Part shown: positions 55,657-64,000 of the stretch, piece after piece | How the letters are laid out: each line of letters starts with the position of its first letter | Numbering within the stretch: the first letter of the stretch is position 1 | NCBI RefSeq assembly: GCF_002838065.1 | Contig: NZ_PIZU01000021.1 | Coordinates: forward strand, 625-64,624 | Reading direction: 5' to 3' | From: Mycobacterium hubeiense | GTDB taxonomy: Bacteria > Actinomycetota > Actinomycetes > Mycobacteriales > Mycobacteriaceae | DNA: 64,000 nt | Made by a program: the position numbers and the translations under genes | Notes under the pieces: generated by a model | What the model was told of the DNA's origin: nothing | Seen by the model: only the letters and a program-made list of their open reading frames with translations | Databases searched by the model: none

Positions 55657-56636
55657 GGGGTCACTTCCGTTGTGGCGGCTACGAATTCGTTAACTCGGAC
55701 AGCGTCGAGGTCGATCTGGTCGGGGGAGGGCAGCGCCGAGCCGGGCATGGCGGCCGCGGCGCTGCCGTAGGCGACGGCCATCTGCAGCCGTTGCGCAGGC
55801 ACGGCTCCTAGAACGTCGGCGCGCAGGTATCCGGCCAACGAAGCATCACCGGCGCCGACGGTGCTGCGCGGCACGATCGGCGGCGGGGCGGCGACCCAGC
55901 CGCCGGATTCGTCGACCAGCACCGCGCCCGCGGCACCCAGCGTCGCAAGGACCGCGCCGACCCCGCGCTCCACCAACTGGCGCGCCGCGGAGACCACGGG
56001 TTCGGGATCGCCTTGGGCCACCGCGGCCTCTAGTGCTTGGGCCGAAAGGCCAAGGGCCGCAGCGAGTTCCTCGGCATTGGGCTTGATCAAGTCGGGAGCC
56101 GCCCGATCGAACGCCGTCACCAGCGCGGCCAGCGGGGCGTCGGAGGTGTCCACCGCGACGCGGCAGGGCAATCCGGCCAGCAGTGAAACCACATCGGCGT
56201 ACCACCCGTCGGGCACTCCCGGCGGCAACGATCCCGACAACACCACCCATGCCGCGTCGCCGGCGCTCGCGACGACGGAGCGGGTAAGCGTGTCCAACGC
56301 GGCCGCGTCGAGCGCGGCGCCAGGTTCGTTGAGTTTGGTGGTGGTGCCGTCGGGTTCGGTGATCGCCAGGTTGGTGCGCACGGGCTCATGGCTCGGCACG
56401 CAGCGGAACGGCACCGCGCCGTCGTGCAGCGCCGTGACCAGCGGATCTGAACCCGACGCGGGCAGCACTGCGACCGCGTCGACGCCGGCCAGCGTCAGCG
56501 CGCGGGCGACGTTGACGCCCTTGCCGCCGGGCTCGGTGGTCACCGAGCTCACCCGCTGGACCGCGCCCCGGGTCAGCGGCGCGGCGAGCGTGACGGTGCG
56601 GTCGATGCTCGGGTTAGGTGTGACAGTGACGATCAT
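55653..56636 (-). CDS. fruK: 1-Phosphofructokinase FruK
   Basis: 327 aa PfkB-family sugar kinase. It opens MIVTVTPNPSIDRTV, has the GGKGVNVARAL substrate motif and, near the C-terminus, the STVGAGDASLAGYL signature with the catalytic Asp. It converts fructose-1-phosphate to fructose-1,6-bisphosphate. It overlaps fruR upstream and fruA downstream by 4 nt each. Confidence 0.95.
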   Translation of the reverse strand: MIVTVTPNPSIDRTVTLAAPLTRGAVQRVSSVTTEPGGKGVNVARALTLAGVDAVAVLPASGSDPLVTALHDGAVPFRCVPSHEPVRTNLAITEPDGTTTKLNEPGAALDAAALDTLTRSVVASAGDAAWVVLSGSLPPGVPDGWYADVVSLLAGLPCRVAVDTSDAPLAALVTAFDRAAPDLIKPNAEELAAALGLSAQALEAAVAQGDPEPVVSAARQLVERGVGAVLATLGAAGAVLVDESGGWVAAPPPIVPRSTVGAGDASLAGYLRADVLGAVPAQRLQMAVAYGSAAAAMPGSALPSPDQIDLDAVRVNEFVAATTEVTP

Positions 56637-57400
56637 GCGGTCACCACCTCAACGCCCTGCTCGGTGAATTCCCGGCGGTCGGCGTCGGTGATCTCGGAGT
56701 CGGTGATCAGCGTGTCGACGCTGGAGATCGGTGCGAAGCTGACCAGCTCCTCGCGGCCCACCTTCGACGAATCCGCCGCCACCACAACGTAGTTCGCGGA
56801 CTTGACCATCGCGCGCTTGACCGCGGCCTCGTCGCTGTCCGGGGTGGAGAGGCCATGGCGGACGCTGATCGCGTTGGTACCGATGAAGGCGATGTCCACC
56901 CGCAGGGTGTCCAGCACGCGGAGCGCCTGCTCGCCGACCGCGGCCTGGGTGAGGCCGCGCACGCGCCCGCCGAGCACCTGCAGCGTCACCGACGGCATAC
57001 CGGCCAGCCGGGCCGCGATCGGCACGGAGTTCGTCACGACGACGAGCTCGCGATCCGTCGGCAACTGCGCGGCGATGCGCGCGGTCGTCGTCCCGGCATC
57101 CAGCAGCACGCTCGCCCCGCTGAGCGGAAAGAACTCGGCGGCGGCCGCGGCGATGGCGTCCTTCTGGGCGGAGCGCGTGGTCTCGCGTTCGCCGACACCG
57201 GTCTCGACGAGGTGAAGCGCACGCACCGGCACCGCGCCGCCGTGCACGCGGCGCAGCACGCCGGCCTTGTCGAGCGCGGCCAGGTCGCGGCGCACCGTCT
57301 CGGTGGTGACGTCGTAGGCCTGCGCCAATTCCGCGACGGAGGCGCGGCCCTTCGCGATCACCAGCTTGGCGATCGCTTCCTGGCGCTCTTCGGCATACAT
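56633..57400 (-). CDS. fruR: DeoR-family repressor of the fructose PTS operon
   Basis: 255 aa. The N-terminal DeoR helix-turn-helix (about 3-58: ERQEAIAKLVIAKGRASVAELAQAYDVTTETVRRDLAALDKAG) is followed by the DeoR C-terminal sugar-phosphate sensor (about 75-230: LLDAGTTTARIAAQLP, TNSVPIAARLA, ADSSKVGREELVSFAPIS). It is first in its operon and divergent from ptsI, so it probably responds to fructose-1-phosphate (family inference) and acts at the palindromes in the shared gap. Confidence 0.9.
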   Translation of the reverse strand: MYAEERQEAIAKLVIAKGRASVAELAQAYDVTTETVRRDLAALDKAGVLRRVHGGAVPVRALHLVETGVGERETTRSAQKDAIAAAAAEFFPLSGASVLLDAGTTTARIAAQLPTDRELVVVTNSVPIAARLAGMPSVTLQVLGGRVRGLTQAAVGEQALRVLDTLRVDIAFIGTNAISVRHGLSTPDSDEAAVKRAMVKSANYVVVAADSSKVGREELVSFAPISSVDTLITDSEITDADRREFTEQGVEVVTA

Positions 57401-57504
57401 CGCGGCTCCCGATTGTGTGGCATCACGCCCACTTGAATGTGGATATGTTTGGTTTTACTCCCGTTCATGTTGACTTGTCAAGAAATTCTTGTAATCTGCT
57501 TCAC
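57401..57504. promoter_or_regulatory. fruR-ptsI divergent control region with overlapping dyads
   Basis: The 104-base gap is AT-rich against its surroundings. It contains TTGAC-TT-GTCAA (57470-57481) directly overlapping the perfect palindrome CAAGAAATTCTTG (57479-57491). The latter ends 13 nt before the ptsI ATG, where bound repressor would block transcription start or elongation. Candidate FruR operators. Confidence 0.6.
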
Positions 57505-59181
57505 ATGACTGCTTCATCGCCGCCTACCTCACTCACCGTGCTGCGCGGGGTTCCAGTGGTCGCCGGCGTCGCCTACGGCCCGGTGATCCGCCCGGGCCGG
57601 CCGCCCGTGCTCGAGGACACCGAGCCCGAGGTACCCGAGCAGGACCGCCGCGGCGAAGCGGCCCGATTCGCCGCGGCCGCCAGCGCCGTCGCCAACCGCC
57701 TGCGGGAGCGCGCGGCCCACGCCACGGGCGCGGCCTCCGAAGTGCTCGCCGCAACCGCCACGCTGGCGCAGGACCGGGCCTGGCTGGGCGCCGCGGAGAA
57801 GCGCATCACCAGCGGGGTCCCTGCGGTGCGTGCGGTGGTCGAGGCCGTCGACCAGTTCATCGACCTGTTCACTCAGGTCGGCGGGCTGATGGCCGAGCGG
57901 GTCACCGATCTGAAGGACATCCGCGACCGCGTCATCGCCGAACTACGTGGATTGCCCGAACCCGGCGTCCCGCTGCCCGCGGTGCCGTCGATCCTGTGCG
58001 CCGAGGATCTGGCGCCGGCCGACACCGCCGGCCTCGACCCGTCGCTGGTCATCGCGCTGGCCACCACGCTGGGCGGGCCGACGAGCCACACCGCGATCAT
58101 CGCCCGCCAGCTGGGCATTCCGTGTGTGGTCGCCGTCGACGGCCTGGACGCAGTGGCAGCCGGAACCATGGTGCTTGTCGACGGCACCCGCGGCACGGTG
58201 CGCGTTGCCCCCGACGAGGCCGCTGCGGGCGAGGCCGTCGCGGCCGCACAACGAGAAGCCGAACGCGCCGCGCATTGGACCGGGCCGGGCGCCACCGCCG
58301 ACGGCCACGCCGTCGCAATCCTCGCCAACGTGCAGGACGGCGCCGCCGCCCGCTCGGCACGCGAAACGCCGGCCGAGGGCGTCGGGCTCTTCCGCACCGA
58401 GCTGTGTTTCCTCAACCGCGACACCGAGCCGACGGTCGACGAGCAGGCCGATATCTATGCCGAGGTGCTGAGCGCCTTCGACAAGGTCGTCGTCAGGACG
58501 CTCGACGCGGGATCGGACAAGCCGCTGAAATTCGCCGGGCATCCGGACGAGGCCAACCCCGCGTTGGGGGTGCGCGGCATTCGTATCGCACACGGCAATC
58601 CGGGGATTCTGGAGCGTCAGCTGGAGGCCATCGCCCGCGCCGGCGAGCGCACCGGCAATGCGCCGTGGGTGATGGCGCCGATGATCGCCACCGCCGACGA
58701 AGCGAAAGACTTTGCCGCCAAGGCCCGTTCGCATGGCCTGACGCCGGGCGTGATGATCGAGGTGCCCGCGGCGGCGTTGCGGGCCGACCGGATTCTCGAA
58801 CACGTCGACTTCCTGTCGATCGGCACCAACGATCTGGCCCAGTACACGATGGCCGCCGACCGGATGTCGGCCGAACTCGCCACGCTCACCGACCCGTGGC
58901 AGCCCGCGGTGCTGGCGCTGGTCGCGATGGCCGCGCAAGCGGGTGCGCGGGCGGGCAAGCCGGTCGGGGTGTGCGGCGAGGCCGCGGCCGATCCGCTGCT
59001 GGCCTGCGTGCTGGTCGGTCTCGGTATGACATCGCTGTCGGCGGCTGCCGCGGCGATTCCCGGGGTTGGCGCCAAACTCGCGCAGGTCACGCTGGCGCAG
59101 TGCCGGGCGGCGGCCGACGCCGTGCTGGCCAGCGCCACCGCCGCCGACGCGCGCGCTGCGGCGCTCGAGGCGCTGTCGTAG
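57505..59181 (+). CDS. ptsI: PTS enzyme I (phosphoenolpyruvate-protein phosphotransferase)
   Basis: 558 aa from the ATG at 57505; the in-frame extension to 57415 crosses the operator region and is rejected. The active-site His195 lies in GGPTSHTAIIARQLGIPCVV. The PEP-binding domain has GVGLFRTELCFLNRD, GSDKPLKF, GVRGIRI, SIGTNDLAQYTMAADR and the GVCGEAAAD cysteine. It takes phosphate from PEP to HPr. It is divergent from fruR. Confidence 0.95.
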   Translation: MTASSPPTSLTVLRGVPVVAGVAYGPVIRPGRPPVLEDTEPEVPEQDRRGEAARFAAAASAVANRLRERAAHATGAASEVLAATATLAQDRAWLGAAEKRITSGVPAVRAVVEAVDQFIDLFTQVGGLMAERVTDLKDIRDRVIAELRGLPEPGVPLPAVPSILCAEDLAPADTAGLDPSLVIALATTLGGPTSHTAIIARQLGIPCVVAVDGLDAVAAGTMVLVDGTRGTVRVAPDEAAAGEAVAAAQREAERAAHWTGPGATADGHAVAILANVQDGAAARSARETPAEGVGLFRTELCFLNRDTEPTVDEQADIYAEVLSAFDKVVVRTLDAGSDKPLKFAGHPDEANPALGVRGIRIAHGNPGILERQLEAIARAGERTGNAPWVMAPMIATADEAKDFAAKARSHGLTPGVMIEVPAAALRADRILEHVDFLSIGTNDLAQYTMAADRMSAELATLTDPWQPAVLALVAMAAQAGARAGKPVGVCGEAAADPLLACVLVGLGMTSLSAAAAAIPGVGAKLAQVTLAQCRAAADAVLASATAADARAAALEALS

Positions 59182-59236
59182 GAATAATCGGACCGCAGTC
59201 CGGTTATAACCGGTACGCCATATATAGGAGGTACCG

Positions 59237-60211
59237 ATGCCCGCCGTCACCGCCGATACGTTGACCCTGCCCCGAATCGCCCCACCCACGCCGTCCGACA
59301 CCGAACGCCCGGTCCGGTCGATCACCACCGGCCCCCGCGGTTACGAGGGTGAGGGATTTCCCGTCGTCCGCGCGTTCGCCGGCGTCAGCACCGCCGACCT
59401 CGACCCGTTCGTGCATATGGATCAGATGGGCGAGGTGGAGTACCAGCCCGGTGAGCCGCGAGGCACCGACTGGCATCCGCATCGCGGATTCGAAACCGTC
59501 ACCTACATGATCGACGGCCGCTTCGCGCACCAGGATTCGCACGGCGGAGGCGGGTTGATCACCGACGGCGCGACGCAATGGATGACGGCCGGGTCCGGCA
59601 TCCTGCACATCGAAACCCCGCCCGCGGAGCTCGTCGAGAGCGGCGGGGTGTTCCACGGCATCCAGCTGTGGGTGAACCTGCCGCGCAAGGACAAGTTCGC
59701 CGAGCCCAGATACCAGGCCATCGAGGGCAACCAGGTGACGCTGCTGAGCTCCGACGACGGCGGGGCGCTGGTGCGCATCATCGCCGGCGACATCGCCAGT
59801 CATCGGGGTCCGGGCGCCACGCACACGCCAATCACCTTGGCGCACGCGACGATCGAGCCCGGCGCACGGTTGAACCTGCCGTGGAAGCGCGACTTCAACG
59901 CACTGGTCTATGTGCTGTCCGGCCGCGGCGCCGTCGGCCCCGTCGGCCATCCCATCCACCAGGGCCAGCTGGCAGTGCTCGGCCCGGGCGACCGGATCAG
60001 CGTCGCCGCGCAAGCCACGCAGGATTTGAACCGGCCCGCGCTGGAAGTGCTGCTGCTTGGCGGTCAACCGATCCGCGAGCCGGTGTTCCATTACGGCCCG
60101 TTCGTGATGAACACCAAGGCCGAACTGGTCCAGGCGCTGGAGGATTTCAACGCCGGGAAATTCGGCGCGATCCCGCCGAACGCGCTGATGCCGCACCGGC
60201 CCGGCCGCTAA
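59237..60211 (+). CDS. Pirin family protein (second copy)
   Basis: 324 aa. It starts 9 nt after a clear AGGAGG. The pirin cupin metal set is visible: HPHRGFETVTYMIDG with HQDS, then GSGILHIE. The C-terminal cupin ends LLLGGQPIREPVFHYGPFVMNT, the pirin signature. It is only moderately like the pirin at 19441. The last 4 nt overlap the FUSC gene tail-to-tail. The substrate or partner is unknown. Confidence 0.9.
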   Translation: MPAVTADTLTLPRIAPPTPSDTERPVRSITTGPRGYEGEGFPVVRAFAGVSTADLDPFVHMDQMGEVEYQPGEPRGTDWHPHRGFETVTYMIDGRFAHQDSHGGGGLITDGATQWMTAGSGILHIETPPAELVESGGVFHGIQLWVNLPRKDKFAEPRYQAIEGNQVTLLSSDDGGALVRIIAGDIASHRGPGATHTPITLAHATIEPGARLNLPWKRDFNALVYVLSGRGAVGPVGHPIHQGQLAVLGPGDRISVAAQATQDLNRPALEVLLLGGQPIREPVFHYGPFVMNTKAELVQALEDFNAGKFGAIPPNALMPHRPGR

Positions 60212-62340
60212 CCCACCTTCTCGGCGGGCTGGGGGTAGAGCAACTCCAGCTCACCGAGATTGGCCGCGACGGTGACCAACGGCAGCGCCGCCGAGATCGC
60301 CAAGTCGTCACCGGCCGACTCCGCGCGAAGCGCGAGGACGAACGCGTCGGAGATCGGCGGCCGCGGCGGCCAGGCATGCACGCCCATGAACCGCGCGCTG
60401 ATCGCATCGGCGTGCTCTTCGAGCACGTCGCGGGTGCGTGGGTAGACGCCCAGCGGCGGCGGCACCACGTCGGTGATCAATTCCGCGGCGGCGCGCAACC
60501 GGATGGCGCGGTTGGCGGCCCGCACCACCGGCGCCCGCAGATCGGTGGTGCCGCCATTCTCCGAAAGATATTGCCGCACAGCATCGTCCATCGTGCGCGA
60601 CGCCTCCAGCGCGGCGTGGCTGAGCGCCATCACCCGGTCGGTGGCCGCCTCGGACGCTCCGCGTGTGACCCGCCGCACGGCCGCGGTCAGAAACTTCGCG
60701 CCGACGGTGCGGGCCCGTTCGATCGCCTTGGATGCCGACGCCGTCGCACCCCGGGGCCAGAGCAGAAGCGACACCACGATGCCCACCATCGCGCCCACCA
60801 CGACGTCCTCCACCCGCACCAGCCCCACCCGCCAGCCCGTCGGGTTGATCAGGTTGAAGTTGATCAGCACCATCATCGTGAACGCGGCCTGCCCGGCGAT
60901 GAACGACGCCACCTCGGGCACATACGCCGAACCGAACGCCACAATCGGCAGCAGCGCCCACAACACCACCGGCTCCACCCCGACCAGCTCGATGAGCAGC
61001 GCGCCCAACACGAAACCCACCGCCGTCCCCGCAACCGCGCGCAACACCCGGGTGCCGGTGGTCAGCGCGCTGCTGCGCAACACCGACATCGCGCCGAGCA
61101 CCACCCAGAACCCGTGCTCCACCGGAAAGACGTGGGTGACCGCGACCGCCAGCGCCAGCCCCAGCCCGGTGCGCAAACTGTTGCGCAGCACCACCGCCCG
61201 GGTGGCGAGGAAGCCCTTGGTGATGGCCGCGACCGCCGTCGTCTCCGGCATGATCCAGTCCGCGGCGCCGGTCTCGGGCAGCCGGCGGCCCAACACCCGC
61301 GCCCAGACAGGTCGGGCGTCGGCCTCGGCGGCGTTGCGGATGATCCGCCCGGTCACCGCGACGGTGGCCGAGATGGTGCGGCGGTTCAGTAAGGTACGTC
61401 CGATCGCGAGCGCGGTGGCGTCGTCGGGTGCGTCCAACAACTCGACGATGTCGGTGCGGTAGGTGCCCTGCGCGACCGACCGCTGCTGGGCAAGTGCCTC
61501 ACGCAGGTCGTTGCTGCGGGCGGAACGCTCGGCGCGGCCGCGAATGCGAAGCACCGCGGCGCAATCGCGCAGCACCCGCACCGCCGGATCCCGCATGGCA
61601 CCGAGCTTTTCGCCGGTGTCGGCGGTAATCCGATCGGAGAGCCAGCCGAGGTCGTCGACCACCCGCACCAGCGCCCGGCTGCCCGCGGTCAGGGCGACGG
61701 GGCGATAGTCGGCGTTGAGAAAGCTTTCGTAGAGCGCGTTCATCGCGCGGGTGACCTCGCGCCCGTCCGCCGCGCCCTCGAGCCGGTCGGCCAGCCTGTT
61801 GCAGACCCGCGCCGCTTGCCGGCGCAGCTCGTCGTGATGTTGCGGCGGGAAGAGGAACAACGCCGCGGGCACGCACACCACCAGCGCGATGAGCCAGCCC
61901 AGCAGCCGCTCCGAAATGGGGCCGACGGGCGTGCACGCCGGCAGCACGAACAGCAGCAGAGTCGCCCGTTGGCCCGCGGCGATGATCTCGCTGAGCACGC
62001 CGGCGAAGATCACCGCGACGCCGAGCACGAACATCGACACCACGGACAGCCAGGGATGGGGTGCCACGAGCGTGCCCAGCGCGATCAGCACGGCCCCGTT
62101 GAAGCCCAGGCCGAAGTAGGCGAGCGCGCGGGCCGGCCGGTTGCCGGGGAAGTCGACCATGATGAGCAGCGCGACCGACCCGAAGATGCAGAACAGCGGC
62201 GTCTGCGAACCGGCGCCGACGGTGAAGCCGGCGGCCGCCGCGACGGGCATCACGATCGCCGCGCGCAGTGCGCGACGGAACGCGTCGTGCTCGGGATCGC
62301 GTTGCTGTATGCGGTGCCACAGCGATTTCGGCGAGCGCAA
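60208..62340 (-). CDS. FUSC-family integral membrane protein (aromatic acid exporter-like)
   Basis: 710 aa. Two blocks of about five or six membrane helices (about 25-170 and 375-520) are each followed by a cytosolic helical region. This is the tandem arrangement of the FUSC/YccS/AaeB family, with FGSVALLIMVDFPGNRPARALAYF and FWVVLGAMSVLRSSALTTGTRVLRAVAGTAVGFVLGA. Proposed role: efflux of aromatic or other small acids; the substrate is not visible. The TTG start at 62340 has no good ribosome-binding site and is uncertain. Confidence 0.82.
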   Translation of the reverse strand: MRSPKSLWHRIQQRDPEHDAFRRALRAAIVMPVAAAAGFTVGAGSQTPLFCIFGSVALLIMVDFPGNRPARALAYFGLGFNGAVLIALGTLVAPHPWLSVVSMFVLGVAVIFAGVLSEIIAAGQRATLLLFVLPACTPVGPISERLLGWLIALVVCVPAALFLFPPQHHDELRRQAARVCNRLADRLEGAADGREVTRAMNALYESFLNADYRPVALTAGSRALVRVVDDLGWLSDRITADTGEKLGAMRDPAVRVLRDCAAVLRIRGRAERSARSNDLREALAQQRSVAQGTYRTDIVELLDAPDDATALAIGRTLLNRRTISATVAVTGRIIRNAAEADARPVWARVLGRRLPETGAADWIMPETTAVAAITKGFLATRAVVLRNSLRTGLGLALAVAVTHVFPVEHGFWVVLGAMSVLRSSALTTGTRVLRAVAGTAVGFVLGALLIELVGVEPVVLWALLPIVAFGSAYVPEVASFIAGQAAFTMMVLINFNLINPTGWRVGLVRVEDVVVGAMVGIVVSLLLWPRGATASASKAIERARTVGAKFLTAAVRRVTRGASEAATDRVMALSHAALEASRTMDDAVRQYLSENGGTTDLRAPVVRAANRAIRLRAAAELITDVVPPPLGVYPRTRDVLEEHADAISARFMGVHAWPPRPPISDAFVLALRAESAGDDLAISAALPLVTVAANLGELELLYPQPAEKVG

Positions 62341-62450
62341 CCAACTGACCGGAAAATGCGTAACTGATGTGCCTGGTGGTGCTGGTGAGGCGAATTTTCA
62401 CGCCTACGAGGCGTCCCCTGAAGGAAAAGTAGAGCTACGCCGAAATCGCA

Positions 62451-63017
62451 TCAGTCGGCGTCGGGCACCGAGGCGAAGTGGCCGGAGTCCAAAGCGTCGA
62501 GCAGTTGGTCGACGAGCCACTCCAGCGCGGCCGGATCGGGTGGCAGCGCCGCCTGCTCGTAGCCGACCACCAGGTACAGACCCCACGAGGCGAACAGATG
62601 CGCCGCCCGCTTGTTCTGAAGAATCTCGAACGCCGACTCGTACATGATGTCGAAGCGCTGTTGATCGACCGCGGCCTGCACCGCGTACACATCCCGGTCC
62701 ATCGAACTCCACACCCGGATGGCGGCCTCGGCGCCGTGCGGCAACGCCAACCCCTCCTTCTTCAGCGCGTCGATGCGCCGTCGCGGATCCGGCTCGGTGC
62801 GCACGCCGTCCAACACATGCGTGGTTCGGGCCTGCATCCAGTGCGTGACCAGCTCCCGGGTATAGGCTGGCCAGTTGGGGAAATAGTGATAGAAGGACCC
62901 GGTCGTGACGCCCAGCCGGTTGCACACCTCGGCCAGTTTCAGGCCGCCATACCCCCGCTCCGCCAAGACCTCGAGACCGGTTTCGAAGTAGGCCTCTCGC
63001 GAAACGCCGCTCGCCAT
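62451..63017 (-). CDS. TetR-family transcriptional regulator
   Basis: 188 aa. The N-terminal helix-turn-helix (about 7-53: YFETGLEVLAERGYGGLKLAEVCNRLGVTTGSFYHYFPNW) is canonical for TetR. The C-terminal ligand domain is divergent. It lies upstream of, and on the same strand as, the FUSC gene with a 110-base gap, so it may control that exporter. Divergent from the next TetR gene. Confidence 0.87.
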   Translation of the reverse strand: MASGVSREAYFETGLEVLAERGYGGLKLAEVCNRLGVTTGSFYHYFPNWPAYTRELVTHWMQARTTHVLDGVRTEPDPRRRIDALKKEGLALPHGAEAAIRVWSSMDRDVYAVQAAVDQQRFDIMYESAFEILQNKRAAHLFASWGLYLVVGYEQAALPPDPAALEWLVDQLLDALDSGHFASVPDAD

Positions 63018-63176
63018 GGCAGCTCACCCTAGTTCGCCACCGTGCCTGCGTCTGCCCTCATCGCTGGATTGCGTACGCACTACGCATTCATGTCGTTTGC
63101 TGGAATCCCATCGCGGCGGTTTCTGCAAAGGGGGACCCCGCTCATCAGGCAACGTGATCTGTGGCACAATTTGACC

Positions 63177-63827
63177 GTGGTGCATACGGCGAGTCGCGGC
63201 CCCGGACGTCCTCCTGCAGCTAAGGCCGCGGAAACGCGCGAGCGCATCGTGCGGGCCGCCCGAGAGGTGTTTAGCGAACTCGGCTACGACGCCGCGACCT
63301 TCCAGGCGATCGCTATCCGGGCCGATCTGACCCGGCCCGCGATCAACCACTATTTCGCCAGCAAGCAGGTGTTGTGGCGGGAAGTCGTCGAGCAGACCAA
63401 CGCGATGGTTATTAGCGCGGGGTTGGCCAGAGCCCAGGACGCGACCTCGTTGTTGGGACAGCTGTCGGCGTTTTTCGCGGCTACGATGCAGGCCGATTCC
63501 CAAGACCGTTCGGCCGCAGCTTTTCTCGTGACCTCGGTGCTGGAGTCTCAGCGCCATCCCGATCTGCGCAACGACAATGGCGATGCCTTGAAGCATTCCC
63601 GCGAGTTCGTGTCGTCGGCGGTGACCGACGCGATCAAGCGCGGCGAGCTGGTCACCGACACCGACGTCTCTTCGATCGTCGAGATGCTGGTGGCGGTGAT
63701 GTGGGGGATGGGCTTCTACGCCGGCTATGTCGGAGACCACGAGGACCTTGCGGCCATCGTCGACAAGTTCGAGATGCTGATGGCCAACAAGCTGTGGCAG
63801 CTGCGCGACGGCGCGGCAGTGAGGTAG
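63177..63827 (+). CDS. TetR-family transcriptional regulator
   Basis: 216 aa from the GTG at 63177, with the adjacent GTG at 63180 equally possible; the frame opens at 63042 but the extra residues look non-coding. A Pro/Arg-rich arm (SRGPGRPPAAKA) precedes the helix-turn-helix (about 18-64: RERIVRAAREVFSELGYDAATFQAIAIRADLTRPAINHYFASKQVLW). The C-terminal domain is helical. It precedes a SAM-dependent methyltransferase gene by 73 nt on the same strand, which may be a target. Confidence 0.87.
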   Translation: MVHTASRGPGRPPAAKAAETRERIVRAAREVFSELGYDAATFQAIAIRADLTRPAINHYFASKQVLWREVVEQTNAMVISAGLARAQDATSLLGQLSAFFAATMQADSQDRSAAAFLVTSVLESQRHPDLRNDNGDALKHSREFVSSAVTDAIKRGELVTDTDVSSIVEMLVAVMWGMGFYAGYVGDHEDLAAIVDKFEMLMANKLWQLRDGAAVR

Positions 63828-63885
63828 CGCACAGCTCGTATAGCTCAGCTAAGTTATTCGGTAGCATTGCGAACCAAATGACTGA

Positions 63886-64000
<115 letters not shown>

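Overview
The window is a high-GC actinobacterial chromosome segment from a Mycobacterium, most likely a non-tuberculous, rapid-grower-type (Mycolicibacterium-like) species. The evidence is near-residue-level recognition of mycobacterial proteins: CwsA, PpiA, CrgA, PknA/PknB, PstP, FhaA/FhaB, WhiB6, a full ESX-1 set, PE35/PPE68 and an MPT63-type secreted protein. In M. tuberculosis the cwsA-fhaA cluster and ESX-1 lie on opposite sides of oriC. Here they are only about 8 kb apart, followed by a fructose PTS operon, which is the M. smegmatis-like layout. No species can be named from the sequence alone.

Layout. (1) 36-12975, origin-proximal cell-growth block: cwsA, ppiA, a PH-like membrane protein, crgA, a DUF881 protein and trpG/pabA, then the tightly overlapping minus-strand operon fhaB-pstP-rodA-pbpA-pknA-pknB and the separately started fhaA. 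(2) 13237-17532: tRNA-Leu(CAG), two tandem Ser/Thr kinases with PknH-type extracellular sensors, and a convergent lipoprotein carrying only that sensor domain. (3) 17618-20843: two F420/flavin-type small oxidoreductases, a decayed IS110-family transposase, and a GNAT-pirin-EVE operon. (4) 20934-53151: a frameshifted DivIVA-domain remnant, then the ESX-1 (type VII secretion) locus and its regulators. whiB6 and espM are divergent. An MPT63-like Pro/Ala-rich protein and a MinD-like ATPase sit upstream of espG1. The plus-strand operon espG1-espH-eccA1-eccB1-eccCa1-eccCb1-PE35-PPE68-esxB-esxA-espI-eccD1 is followed by a variable segment ending in espK. This converges with the minus-strand operon mycP1-eccE1-espB-espL-EspA/EspE-like-lipoprotein. 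(5) 53362-59181: fructose PTS genes (ptsH, fruA, fruK, fruR) divergent from ptsI. (6) 59237-64000: a second pirin, a FUSC-type membrane protein, two TetR regulators and the 5' end of a SAM-dependent methyltransferase cut by the window edge.

How the genes work together. The first block couples septal and polar peptidoglycan synthesis (RodA/PbpA, CrgA, CwsA) to PknA/PknB phosphorylation, PstP dephosphorylation and FHA readers. The ESX-1 block encodes the EccB/C/D/E membrane channel, the EccA1 ATPase, the MycP1 protease, the EspG1 chaperone, the EsxA/EsxB and PE35/PPE68 substrates and several Esp substrates with YxxxD signals. EspM and WhiB6 are the local regulators. The fructose block takes up and phosphorylates fructose by PEP-dependent phosphorelay and commits it to glycolysis.

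Most notable are the variable segment between eccD1 and espL, which is the positional counterpart of the M. smegmatis mating-identity region; a G8-tract frameshift splitting an EspA/EspE-like gene; an ESX-1-linked membrane protein with a tandemly duplicated Cys-bounded ectodomain; the three-copy PknH-type sensor cluster; and a strong stem-loop separating esxBA from espI.
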